From assembly GCF_021917145.1 (NCBI RefSeq), contig NW_025813765.1, positions 148,238 through 212,237 of the forward strand: a stretch of 64,000 nucleotides of DNA, read 5' to 3'. The stretch's first letter is position 1. Every line of letters starts with the position of its first letter. This document shows positions 1 to 8,816 of the stretch, piece by piece. The notes beneath the pieces were generated by a model. That model was not told where the DNA came from. It searched no databases and saw only the letters and a list, made by a program, of their open reading frames with translations. The DNA is from Hypomesus transpacificus (Eukaryota; Chordata; Actinopteri; Osmeriformes; Osmeridae). Position numbers and translations under genes: made by a program.

Positions 1-54
1 CAGAGACCTTGACACCCTCGGCCTAACTCTCTCTCCCAACTGAGCTATAGGCGT
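1..54 (-). pseudogene. tRNA-Phe-derived relic, cut by window edge
   Basis: Left-truncated copy of the relic described at 8381-8454. Confidence 0.6.
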
Positions 55-134
55 TCCAAACCCAGTCAGTAGCATTCCAAAGCCTTGCCACAAACGAAAT
101 AAAGCAATGGAAAAGATCCCCAAAAAGGGGTGGT

Positions 135-208
135 TGGCCCGTATGGGGATCGAACCCACGACCTTGGCGTTATTAGCACCACGCTCTGACCAACTGAACT
201 AACGGGCC
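135..208 (-). tRNA. tRNA-Ile (AAU), D-stem variant
   Basis: Same 74-nt gene as 8535-8608 except for one base in the D stem: GCTC reads GTTC on the transcribed strand. This turns a C-G pair into a U-G wobble and touches the A box. It is the only Ile copy in the window where I saw a change inside the gene. Confidence 0.88.
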
Positions 209-416
209 AGAGACACACTCTCCAGCCGCGGACACTGTCTCCAGCCGCGGAAATGCAATGTCCTAGGCGCCACCTCGTGTCGGCGTGAAACGACCGGTCG
301 TATTCGGCCCACGCTGTAAGTCGTTTTTCCTCACTCTAAATTCAAGGGGATGTCAAGAAAGCGATTAAACGGGAGCTACGAGTCTTGCAAGACTCCAACG
401 TCCACTGCTGAGCAAG

Positions 417-427
417 GGGGTATTAGC
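417..427 (+). pseudogene. tRNA-Ala 5' fragment, split by Dada copy 1
   Basis: The first 11 nt of tRNA-Ala (GGGG then TATTAGC, where intact genes read AATTAGC) abut the transposon. The rest of the gene is at 8128-8194. Confidence 0.85.
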
Positions 428-492
428 GGCACCCGGAGCACATTCGACTGGCTATCGCGACCAATTAGCTACCTCGGTTCAAGGTTCGAGGG

Positions 493-567
493 CCAATCGG
501 ATTCTCACTGTCCAATTGCGTCAGTCCGATTGCGCCAATCGGAACACGTACATCTCCAATTACGTCA
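493..567 (+). promoter_or_regulatory. CCAAT/CRE cluster, putative transposase promoter
   Basis: Four CCAAT boxes in 68 bp (493-497, 512-516, 535-539, 556-560), the last abutting a CRE-like TTACGTCA (560-567). No TATA box is evident nearby. The cluster lies just inside the 5' end of Dada, upstream of a probable noncoding exon that ends at a splice donor (AAAG/GTAAAT, 724/725). Equivalent clusters begin at 13733, 22116 and 46150. CCAAT boxes are bound by NF-Y and CREs by CREB/ATF proteins; use here is inferred. Confidence 0.5.
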
Positions 568-724
568 CGCCGAGCTGAGCCGTAGCAACGGCGTCCACGA
601 CCCCAGAGACCCCCGCCGAGGTTGACCCCCGCCGAAGTTGTGAGATGAGTGACAGTAGTCGCGTCAGTTCATTCATTGAAGGATACGCTGTTTCAAGTTG
701 TCTGTAGTACCGCGCACCGCAAAG

Positions 725-1177
725 GTAAATACATACATAGCTAATCAAAATAATTATCCGTTTGACATTTCAATACATGTTAGCATTCATCGGGTCAATG
801 ACAAGTAATATCACGAATATTAGAGTTTGTCATTTCAGAGTTTGTCATGTAGGCTAGTTAGTAGATTTCCTCAGGTAGTATTGCTGTCATTTAGCTAGCT
901 ACTTTTATAAGGGATTACTAATAGGTTACTGTAGCGACAGATGTTATTCCGACTAGCAAAAGCAATATTTAACCTGTTATATATAATATATGTCACTGGG
1001 GACAAAACGAAATAAATATAACTTTTTCACTTGTGGTAATAAAGTGACCCAGAACAAGTACAAAAATATTCTTCTGGAAATAGTAGCCAGCTAAATATTT
1101 GAAATGTTAAAAAGCTAATTATAACAATAAATACATGTTATTGTACTAGTGTAAAAATCGCTCCTTTTACCTATTAG
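725..1177 (+). other. Putative 5' UTR intron of Dada transposase
   Basis: A/T-rich stretch between a donor (AAAG/GTAAAT) and an acceptor (CCTATTAG) placed directly before the first ATG at 1178. The short reading frame upstream (ATG at 634) stops before the donor, so the upstream exon looks noncoding. No other gene or repeat is seen here. Confidence 0.45.
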
Positions 1178-4100
1178 ATGTCGAGTTCAAAGAGCCACAA
1201 AGGAATGGGGGATGGGGAATGGATGTCCCGTTTGAGGAGGTTTGCCAGCTCTGGGGTTTGGCCTGCTGATGCAGGCAACAGGCCAGCCCCAAGACAGAAG
1301 AGGTGGTATGACCTCTTTCAAAAGGTATATAAAATGAGCAAAAGATCACAGAAAAAAAATTCTGATGGCCTATAAAAGATGACTGAATTGCCAGAAATAC
1401 CAGTCACAGTATGGGACCTTGATAAACATAATGAACAGCAACTTCAGTGTCAATGTCATGTTTAGTCACCAATAGAAGATATGTCAAAACGCTCCATTTC
1501 TATTGGGTTGTTTTCTTTAAAAAAGTGTTTGTTTTATTTGGAACAGATTGAGAAGTGCCCGTTACAGTCAGGGGGTCAAAGAATGCTGTTTGGTGGGACA
1601 CAGCAGTGTGCTTGTGGCTTTCACAACCCAAAGGTAATGTGAATGAGACTTCTTGACACCAAAACACTAAAAGAATCACTATGTGATGTGCTCAGTAATG
1701 TGATGTCTGACATGGATCTCTCTGTCCTTAATACAGCCAACCACTGGGCAAACTGTGGCAGAGACCTCTACCTGTGCTGCCCCTCCCCCACTGGGAACAG
1801 CCTCTACCTCAGCCTCTGCCTCTGCCCCTCCTCCACTGGGAATGGCCTCAGCCTCTGCCTCAGCCCATGTCCCAGCACGGCCCACACTGAATTTGTCCAT
1901 GGTGAGTATTTCAATATTATTGTCATACAAGCTTTCAAATATGGACAACCACTGATTACATATGATGATGGCAAAATGGAAGAGCATTTCAGGTTTACAA
2001 TGTATTCCTTTGATAAATGCTCTAATTGTCACCACAGTTTTCTAAACCACGATTTGGAGGCTCACATGGCGCTGCTGCAAAGCCAAATGTGAATGTGGTT
2101 AGGAAAGCAAAGGTAAATATGATTATATGTAAATATAATATAATACATATTTATAGGTTAATATGAGCAAACCTAAATCTTAAGAGCTTGATTTGAGTCC
2201 ATTGATTTCTACTTTTTACAAATGCTTCCCCCCATCCTTCTCCCAGCCTCTGTCCAGTCCACCCACCATGACAGGAGACACCCAGGCCACTGCCAGCTCA
2301 CCCATGGCCTCTGTGAGGACCACCCCACCTGGCTTTGGTTCCCCTACAGCCTCTGTGAGGACCACCCCACCTGGCTTTGGTTCCCCTACGGCCTCTGTGA
2401 GGACCCCCCCACCTGGCTTCGGTTCCCCTATGGCCTCTGTGAGGCCCAGAACACCATCAAGCCCTGCCGTGGCTTTTGTGAGGACGGAATCACCGCTCTC
2501 AAAGCCCCCATCCACCCCCTACAAAGCCTCCATGAGGACAACTTCTCGCTCCAGCCCTGCGATGACCTCTGTGAGGCCCAGCACAGCTTCCAGCCTCAGC
2601 ACTGTTGTCTCAGAGACCAGCACCAGCCCTGCAATGGCTGCTGTAAGTGTTGTGTTCTTGGAACTGTTTTAGTTTTATAAGATGAGGTTGTTCTCATATG
2701 ATTGGGCTATTCTGTTTTTATAAATATATTTATTTCTCTTGTTTTGTAACAGGATGTGCATGATGAGGATGAGCTTGCTGCTCCTGGCCCTGCTCCTGGC
2801 CCTGCTCCTGGTCCAACTCCTGACTTCTGGCTTCCTGTCAGAATGAAGGAGACGATCCCAGTTCAGGACCAACGGTGGATTGCGTCCACCCTTTTTCAGT
2901 CTGGCAAGCTGCGTTTGAACTTGAAGCTCTGGTATGAGCCACCAGCCTCTGCCCTGATATACCACCAGGCTCCAACACCGGACCGCTTTTTTGCCCACAG
3001 GCTCTTGGTATGGATGCCCTATCACTTGTGGAAAGTGAGGGTAGTCTGCCAAACCTGTGGGAAGCAGCTGACGGGGTATGGTGTGCACAAGAGGGTGCGT
3101 AAGGTCCTGGACGTGGACCGCTACTACCTGATGGTGACGGAGACACTCAGGTGCACTGTGTGTCGCCTGACCCATCTGGCAACCAGTCAGGCTGTCCTGG
3201 ACCAGCTGGACCTGCCTCACAGGAGGAAGTTCAGGATGATCCTGACACGCTTGTGAGTTAAAAATCTACAATCATTTTCTGATAATGCCTGCTGCAGGTC
3301 CTTACATAATTGAACAAGTTCTTGAAACTTATCTGTCTTTTCTTCAAGGTATGCTTGTGACATACGGGTCATCCGCATGTTGCGGGAACGGACCCTCGGC
3401 AATAGCCCGGCGTGCCTGGTGAAGCAGCTGCGGGAGAACCATGGGGAGGAGTGGTTGGACCGCCTGGCCGACTACTTGGGGGAGTGTGCGGCCTTCGTTG
3501 ACCAGCCCAGCCTCTTCCCAGTGACCTGCCAGGAACCTCCACAGCCCCTCGATGTCCCAACCAGCCGGTGGGTGCTGTCGGTGTACGGCAGGGACATCAT
3601 CAGCCGGATGGACCATATAAAGGCGTCCATCACGTCAACCTTTGGTAACATTTTGAAGATGGACTCCACCAAAAAGGTAATAGGATGAAGAAAATCCATA
3701 GTGTAAATTATGTACAACACAATGAAAACATGAAACCTCAATGATTTGTATTCTTACAAGCACACATACACACACACATCCATGCCTTTGATTAGACTGC
3801 AGTAATACATAAATAAATAAATACACTTCTGTGTTTATTTAACAGACTTTCTTTTGAAACCTCTCATGAAGTTTTCTGTGTGAATTTTGTCATTTCAGAT
3901 GACAAAGAAGCTGGCTGGTGCAGCAAAGGGGACTGCATTCTGGGTGACCTCGGTGGGGAATGAGATCGGCCAGGTCCTCATCAGTGTCCTGACTGCCCAG
4001 GAGGGACCGGGGCTGGACCCGATGGTCTCTGGCCTCATTGAGAGGTACACCCAGGCAGGTGCAGCTCCCCCGGTCCTGCTCTATGTGGACTGTGGCTGCT

Positions 4101-7096
4101 GCTCAGAGGAGGGGGAGACCAAGCTTCAGGCCAGGTTTGGTGGGTGGCCAGACCTGAAAATAAGGCTGGACATCTGGCATTTTATGCGACGGCTGGCCGT
4201 GGGATGCACCACCGATGCCCATGCCCTGTACCCCCTCTTCATGAGCCGCCTGTCTGTGTGCCTGTTCGAGTGGGACGCAGCAGACGTAGCCCTACTGCGC
4301 AGGGTGAAGAGGGAGCAGCTCAAAAGGGAGGGTGTGCCCCTCATCACCAGTGACATGGTGGACAAGGCCATCACCAAGGCTGAGCTGTCCCAGTTCTGCA
4401 GGCGGAGGACACGTGGAGTGGACGCCACGGTCCTCCGCATTGAGCAGCTGCTGCAGGAGCTGATGGGGGAGAAGGGGAGAGACCTGCTCGGGGTTCCGCT
4501 GCTGGACCAGCCTAAGATGGAGCACATCTGGCGCACCCAGAAGAGGCACGTGAAGTGCATCCAGGATGTGCCAGGTGTACTCCTGTACACTGAGACAGGC
4601 AGTTCCACCAGGGAGGGGATCCAGCTGACCACATACAGGTGTGCAAGAGGCTCCACCTCCTTGGAGTCCTTCCACTGCCACCTGAACAGGTTTATTCCAG
4701 GTTGGTGTAGATCTTCATCTAAACATTATTCTTAATAATGAAATTATATTCAAATAGCCTTGTTAATCATTGTTCACGTTCTCTTTTTTTTTTAGGAACG
4801 AGTGCAAACCTGCTCAACTTCCAGCTGTACCTCCTGGAAGGCCTGAACAGGTGGAACCAGAACCGGGCAGCGGCCTCCATCACCACCAAGCGCATGGCGC
4901 TGTTGACGTACGCGGGGGACGTGCTGGAGTCCGTCAACAGCAACAGCCTGAAGGTGTTTGGAAGGAAGTATGTCCCCTCCTTCATCCCGCCGAGAAAGTA
5001 CACCGGTAAGTCTCAGGGCAAATATGAATACAAATAATGATGTTGTTGAGAGCTCAGTATTTATGCATCATGGTAAGTTCCATATCTGTTTTTTAATACT
5101 CATTAGCATTGCATTGTTGTTCATGTTCAGGAGAGTTGCTTGGGGTGAACTACCTGCTTAGGCAGACAGGGCAGCCCTTGCAGGACATGGACCCCGACTC
5201 TGAGGAGACAGACCAACTGCTGGAGGACCACGCCACAGAGGAGGAACAGGCGGATGAAGGGTTTGAGGATGACGAACAGGACCTCACTATTGGTAGTGTT
5301 TCGGAAGACCTCCCGTCTTCCGCCCTGCCTTCCACCACCCTGCCTGTGGTCCCCACCCTGCCCCTCACCTCCTCCACCCTGCCTTCCACCACCCTGCCTG
5401 TGGTCCCCACCGTGCCCCTCACCTCCTCCACCCTGCCTTCTAACACCCTGCCACTCACCTCCTCCACCCTGCCTTCCACCACCTTGTCTCTAACCACCTC
5501 CATCCTACCTGTCACCACCACCACTCTGCCTGTCACCCCCATGCCTGTAGCTACCACCCTGCCTCCCCCCATAACCCAGCCTTGTGTCCCAGGTGCCTCC
5601 TCACAGGTGCCTGAAGAACAGCTGGTATGTTAACTTTCTACTAGTAATTAACTGTCATTCATAGAAACTAACAAGTTCAGTAGTTAGGAAAGTGTCTGAA
5701 TACAAGCGCAATTCATTATTAGGAACAACACACAGTAATTGACAGCAAACAAATAAAACACACAGCAGCAGCAGTCAATATAACATACCTTTGCCATGAG
5801 GTGTTCAGCGCTAATGTGAAATTGTTCAATGTTTCAGGCTGTGGACGAGCATGGCATGCCAGGCATGGATCGGGTGGATAGACTGGCAGAGTGCTTAGTG
5901 GAGCTGAGGCATCAGACCAACATGACCCTCGATAACCAGCAGGTCAGCAAGACATTCATTGTACAACAGATATTTGTTTATATATTTATAATATATAAAC
6001 ATATAAAATATATGTTTTCTTTCCTTCTTAGGTCAGCAACATTGTGGGGCTGTGGCAAGACCTGCTGGATTACGACAAGCAGAGGGTCGTGTTTGCTGCG
6101 CGGCACCTGGACAGGCTGATAAAGGGAAGGTTCCGCCACAAAAAAAAGGTGGAGTTCACGCCAGGTGTGGAGAGTGTGGAGAGGTGTGTCCTGGGGTCCA
6201 CTGGTTCGCCTGCTCAGTGGCCAGACTGCTGCCGCCTTGTGGAGGCCATCTTCGTCCGGCTCTCGGACATCCACAAGAGTCCCAGGAAGCAGGGGAAGAG
6301 CAGCATGTCCAGGTGGACTCTGATCCTGCAGGACTACCGCAAGGTCCGGCAGCTCATCCTGGGCAATGGGGCCATCATGCAGGGCACCACCCTGCAGCTG
6401 GTGGAGGTGAACCAGTCGACCCTCTCCCAGTGGTACAACCGGAGGGTGAAGAGGCAGGATCTGGCTGTGCTGCAGCAGGGCATAAACTTGCCAGGTCCTC
6501 TGTCTGTGGCTACCGAGCCTCTCCCGCCTGCCAACGTCCGCCCTGCTGTTGCTCCACCTCAACCCCAGGGAGCAGCCCACACCTACCACCTGCCGCAGAG
6601 CACAGCAGGGCAGGCAAAGACCAAGAGGCGGGCAACATATGCAGCCACAGCACCACCTCCAGCGGTCCGACCCAGGCTGGCAGCCCAGAGGCAGCTCTTC
6701 CCTGGCCCTTCAGCCGCCCTTGGAGCCCCCACTCCCATCCCTATCATGCCCCGCCCTACCACCATTGCCCCTCGCCCTGCTGCCGTCCCCACTGTGGTGT
6801 TTGTCTCCCGAGCCCCTGGTATGAGGGCACCCTCTGCCCCCTCTCCATTGATGGTCCCCCAAGCCCTGCGTTTTGTCCCACCCTCTTCCTGCACCACCCA
6901 CCTTCCCCAGCTTCGTCCTGCTCCTGGTCCAGCTCCCCGTGCCCACCAGAGGAGAGTGGAGGCCAACAAATGCTGGAGGTGTGGCCAGAACAGAACGGCA
7001 GAGACTGGCCACAGCCAGTATAAGGGGACTGTTTACTGCCCCTCTGCAGAGACTCTGTCCAGAGAGCAGTGGCTGGAGGAGCAAAAAAAGAAATAA
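1178..7096 (+). CDS. Dada DDE transposase, copy 1 (12 coding exons)
   Basis: Exons by GT-AG and phase: 1178-1324, 1547-1633, 1737-1901, 2038-2112, 2247-2642, 2753-3252, 3349-3676, 3899-4700, 4796-5005, 5131-5624, 5838-5942, 6032-7096; about 1,457 aa. Domains in order: short basic N-terminus; Cys-rich piece in exon 2 (CACGFH); Ala/Ser/Pro-rich linkers with a 14-residue ASVRTTPPGFGSP-type repeat (exon 5); zinc ribbon C389/C392...C424/C427 in a region resembling the fish family I recall as DUF6729; RNase-H-fold core with D562 (KMDSTKK, exon 7), D630 (YVDCGCC, exon 8) and E822 (LESFHCHLNRF), plus the D657-x2-H660 motif found in hAT/MULE/Kolobok relatives; acidic then Thr/Pro-rich linker (exon 10); C-terminal CWRCGQ...GH...YC motif. 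The ATG at 1178 follows an acceptor directly. No stop or frameshift interrupts the model. It presumably cuts and pastes the element into tRNA-Ala genes in the nucleus. Exon borders are predictions. Confidence 0.82.
2298..2440 (+). repeat. 42-bp coding minisatellite in exon 5
   Basis: Three and a half tandem copies of a 42-bp repeat encode a 14-residue Pro/Gly/Ser block (ASVRTTPPGFGSP type). The same copy number is present at 15538, 23921 and 47955 in the other elements. Confidence 0.8.
5326..5490 (+). repeat. Thr/Pro-rich coding minisatellite in exon 10
   Basis: Tandem 54-bp repeat, two full copies then shortened ones, encoding LPSTTLPVVPTLPLTSST-type residues. It forms a low-complexity linker between the DDE core and the C-terminal region. 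Confidence 0.75.
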
Positions 7097-7110
7097 TTCT
7101 TTGGGCCTTT

Positions 7111-7238
7111 GTATATAGTTTTCATTGTTTAGATATAGTTAATGCTTAGATTTCCCGTGTGTATATCGTTTTCATTGTTTAGATATAGTTTATGCTTAGA
7201 TTTCCATTGTGTATATAGTTTTCATTGTGTAAATATTG
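7111..7238 (+). repeat. 50-bp tandem repeat in Dada 3' UTR
   Basis: About 2.5 copies of a 50-bp A/T-rich repeat beginning GTATATAGTTTTCATTG at 7111, 7161 and 7211, directly after the stop codon. It is present in all four elements. Confidence 0.8.
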
Positions 7239-7261
7239 TAATTTAGCAGATCATTTGCCTG

Positions 7262-7283
7262 TATATATATATATATATATATA
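7262..7283. repeat. (TA)n microsatellite in Dada 3' region
   Basis: Eleven TA dinucleotides. Length differs among the four copies; it is shorter in copies 2 to 4. Confidence 0.9.
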
Positions 7284-7582
7284 GTTTAAATTAGTTGTTG
7301 TTGTTCATATTTCTATTTTTACAATTGTGGATAAATGTTTCTATTTATCAACTATTTGTTGGTCAGTCCGTCGTTATTTCCCAATCACTACTCTTTCTAA
7401 CCAAATACGGCAAGTCTGCAAGAAGTAAGAGCAGCAAAAAGTGACTAACTTTACGCTTGCTTGCGCACATTGTTTTAAAATATTTAATATATGGATCATG
7501 CAAGTGTTGATATGGTAAGTGCAGAAACCAAAAAGACAGAGCTTCAGATAAGAGCACACAAAGCTCAGAAGCCACACAGTTT

Positions 7583-7618
7583 GAGAGATAGATAGATGGA
7601 TGGATAGAGAGATAGATC
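7583..7618. repeat. GATA/GATG microsatellite in Dada 3' region
   Basis: Degenerate tetranucleotide run of GATA and GATG units, conserved in all four elements. The region from the stop codon to the transposon end is otherwise A/T-rich with no reading frame I trust; an AATAAA at 7665-7670 is the clearest poly(A) signal. Confidence 0.8.
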
Positions 7619-7995
7619 TAATTAAAACTAACTAAAAACAGTACTCCTGTGTGGAGTGAATACAAATAAAGGCAAATAGTGTACAATAGATAACCCTGTA
7701 AAATATAAATAATGCACTAGTGGATACAAATGGTTTTCAAATTACACTAAATTAGCAACGTATCTCCATCTATCTTATATTGTTACATTTTGATAACATA
7801 CACACTTGGAGACTCAAGTGTGTGTGTTTATTAGAAATAGTCAAAGGTGCCGTAGGTGGGACGCGAACCGCGGACCTTCGGTTCCATTCTACGTCTTCCC
7901 CAAACACTGTAAAATTCGTAATTTCGGGTGTTTTTTCGAATTGTCTTAAAACGTAACGGGTTAAACATGTTTAAACTATGAATGGGGACTTTCAA

Positions 7996-8104
7996 CTTTC
8001 CCCTTTTCTCTCTTTTTCCTCTTCTTCTCCCTTTTTCCTCCTTTTTTCTCCCTTTTTCCTCCTTTTTTCTTCCCCCTCTCCCTTCTCCCCCTTCTTCCCC
8101 CCTC
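7996..8104 (+). repeat. 109-bp pure pyrimidine tract near Dada 3' end
   Basis: Uninterrupted C/T run on the + strand, ending 23 bp before the transposon terminus. It is 107 bp in the others (21221-21327, 29605-29711, 53640-53746). Long homopurine-homopyrimidine tracts can adopt triplex (H-DNA) structure; any role in transposition is speculation. Confidence 0.85.
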
Positions 8105-8127
8105 AAACAGGCGATTGTTCCCCAGCT

Positions 8128-8194
8128 TTAGCTCAAATGGTAGAGCGCTCGCTTAGCATGCGAGAAGTAGCGGGATCGATGCCCGCATTCTCCA
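8128..8194 (+). pseudogene. tRNA-Ala 3' fragment after Dada copy 1
   Basis: Starts at the right copy of the target (TTAGCTC) and runs to the CCA-proximal end of the gene. It keeps the D stem, A box (TAGCTCAAATGG), anticodon AGC, B box and downstream TTTT terminator. Its 5' acceptor strand is replaced by transposon sequence (CCCAGCT), so the acceptor stem cannot form. Confidence 0.85.
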
Positions 8195-8380
8195 ATGCTT
8201 TTCGGCTCGTTTGTTGTTCAGTGGCTCGGCTAGTTCAATAAGACAAGTTTATCCGGTTTGTCCGGTGTCGCAATCCTCTCTGACCAGTCAGTGGTCTGCA
8301 GTGTTATGGCGTGACCTTTTTGAAAATGACGCGTTGACCACTTCCTTGAGTAGACGGTATTTTGCAAACACCACGGGTTT

Positions 8381-8454
8381 ACCCAAACCGAGGATCAAAC
8401 CAGAGACCTTGACACCCTCGGCCTAACTCTCTCTCCCAACTGAGCTATAGGCGT
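8381..8454 (-). pseudogene. tRNA-Phe-derived relic (representative of 41)
   Basis: Aligns along its length with vertebrate tRNA-Phe: TAGCTCAGTTGGGAGAG, AAGGTC and CTGGTT-GATCC are shared. It has two extra bases in the D arm, GAG where the GAA anticodon should be, a broken anticodon stem and a mismatched acceptor stem. The A box is intact (TAGCTCAGTTGG); the B box is weakened (GGTTTGATCC). Other full copies start at 9076, 9771, 10466, 11161, 11833, 12528, 13221, 21604, 29988, 30683, 31355, 32047, 32742, 33414, 34109, 34804, 35499, 36171, 36843, 37538, 38210, 38905, 39598, 40293, 54023, 54716, 55388, 56083, 56778, 57450, 58145, 58840, 59512, 60207, 60902, 61574, 62267, 62939 and 63634. Copies at 34109, 34804, 38905, 39598, 58840 and 60207 carry a further change (GGCG to GAAG on the + strand) in the 5' acceptor strand. 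Confidence 0.72.
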
Positions 8455-8521
8455 TCCAAACCCAGTCAGTAGCATTCCAAAGCCTTGCCACAAACGAAAT
8501 AAAGCAATGGAAAAGATCCCC

Positions 8522-8526
8522 AAAAA
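8522..8526 (-). terminator. Pol III terminator of tRNA-Ile (representative)
   Basis: T5 run on the transcribed strand, 8 nt past the tRNA-Ile 3' end, inside a perfect CCCCTTTTTGGGG inverted repeat. The same arrangement sits 9 to 13 bp left of each Ile gene. Confidence 0.8.
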
Positions 8527-8534
8527 GGGGTGGT

Positions 8535-8608
8535 TGGCCCGTATGGGGATCGAACCCACGACCTTGGCGTTATTAGCACCACGCTCTGACCAACTGAGCT
8601 AACGGGCC
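8535..8608 (-). tRNA. tRNA-Ile (AAU), reference copy
   Basis: 74 nt on the minus strand with a clean cloverleaf: acceptor GGCCCGT/ACGGGCC, D stem GCTC/GAGC, anticodon stem TGGTG/CGCCA with loop CTAATAA (anticodon AAU at 8574-8572), T stem GTGGG/CCCAT with loop TTCGATC, discriminator A. The A box is TAGCTCAGTTGG and the B box GGTTCGATCCC. The A34 wobble base is normally edited to inosine. 5' flank subtype CGGCCC. Confidence 0.97.
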
Positions 8609-8779
8609 AGAGACACACTCTCCAGCCGCGGACACTGTCTCCAGCCGCGGAAATGCAATGTCCTAGGCGCCACCTCGTGTCGGCGTGAAACGACCGGTCG
8701 TATTCGGCCCACGCTGTAAGTCGTTTTTCCTCACTCTAAATTCAAGGGGATGTCAAGAAAGCGATTAAACGGGAGCTAC

Positions 8780-8795
8780 GAGTCTTGCAAGACTC
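8780..8795. promoter_or_regulatory. 16-bp perfect palindrome upstream of tRNA-Ala
   Basis: GAGTCTTGCAAGACTC, its own reverse complement, lies 22 to 37 bp before every Ala gene, including the Dada-split ones. The position suits an upstream tRNA control element, but the function is unknown. Confidence 0.45.
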
Positions 8796-8816
8796 CAACG
8801 TCCACTGCTGAGCAAG

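Larger units (their letters stand above)
1..429. repeat. Partial tRNA repeat unit at left window edge
   Basis: Right part of one array unit: the truncated Phe-like relic, one tRNA-Ile, the 208-bp divergent spacer and the first 11 nt of a tRNA-Ala cut by Dada copy 1. It matches position 8401 onward almost base for base. Two private changes are visible: the Ile D arm, and A to T at 421 beside the Ala fragment. Confidence 0.9.
430..8127 (+). mobile_element. Dada-type DNA transposon, copy 1 (in tRNA-Ala)
   Basis: A 7,698-bp element inserted in a tRNA-Ala gene, sense to the tRNA. The left junction reads TTAGCGG then CACCCGG; the right reads CCCCAGCT then TTAGCTC. Ends are imperfect inverted repeats: the left has GGAGCACATTCGACTG, and the right read in reverse has GGGGAACAATCGCCTG. 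It carries one spliced DDE transposase gene. From the literature, Dada elements encode a DDE transposase distantly related to MuDR, hAT, P, Kolobok and IS256, make 6-7 bp target duplications and insert in U1, U6 and tRNA genes. This element fits on target and domain grounds. Compared with copies 2-4 it has a 12-bp duplication in exon 6 and several private base changes. Confidence 0.87.

Noticed and set aside
475-494. GGTTCAAGGTTCGAGGGCC as a Pol III B box near the Dada 5' end
   Set aside because: It lacks the terminal TCC of a B box, and no cloverleaf or properly spaced A box can be drawn around it.
350-625. A 91-codon frame crossing the Dada left junction, present four times
   Set aside because: It begins in the array spacer and continues through the tRNA fragment into the CCAAT promoter region. 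No protein features; it exists only because the insertion fuses the two.
4126-4656. Antisense frames of 129 and 176 codons opposite exon 8
   Set aside because: Shadows of the GC-rich transposase exon, with Ser/Arg/Leu-rich composition and no motifs.
6052-7023. 323-codon alternative + frame over exon 12
   Set aside because: Overlaps the exon whose frame carries the CWRCGQ motif and joins in phase to exon 11. It is cut to 236 codons in the other copies by a single change.
430-8127. Polinton/Maverick or helitron identity for the 7.7-kb elements
   Set aside because: No polymerase, integrase, capsid or Rep/helicase gene is present. The single gene is a DDE transposase with a D-x2-H motif, and the ends give a short duplication.
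8211-8426. A 71-codon frame repeated in nearly every 695-bp unit
   Set aside because: It starts at TTG, runs through the spacer and across the antisense of the Phe-like relic, and is destroyed by the 23-bp deletion without apparent consequence. It is a by-product of the repeat.
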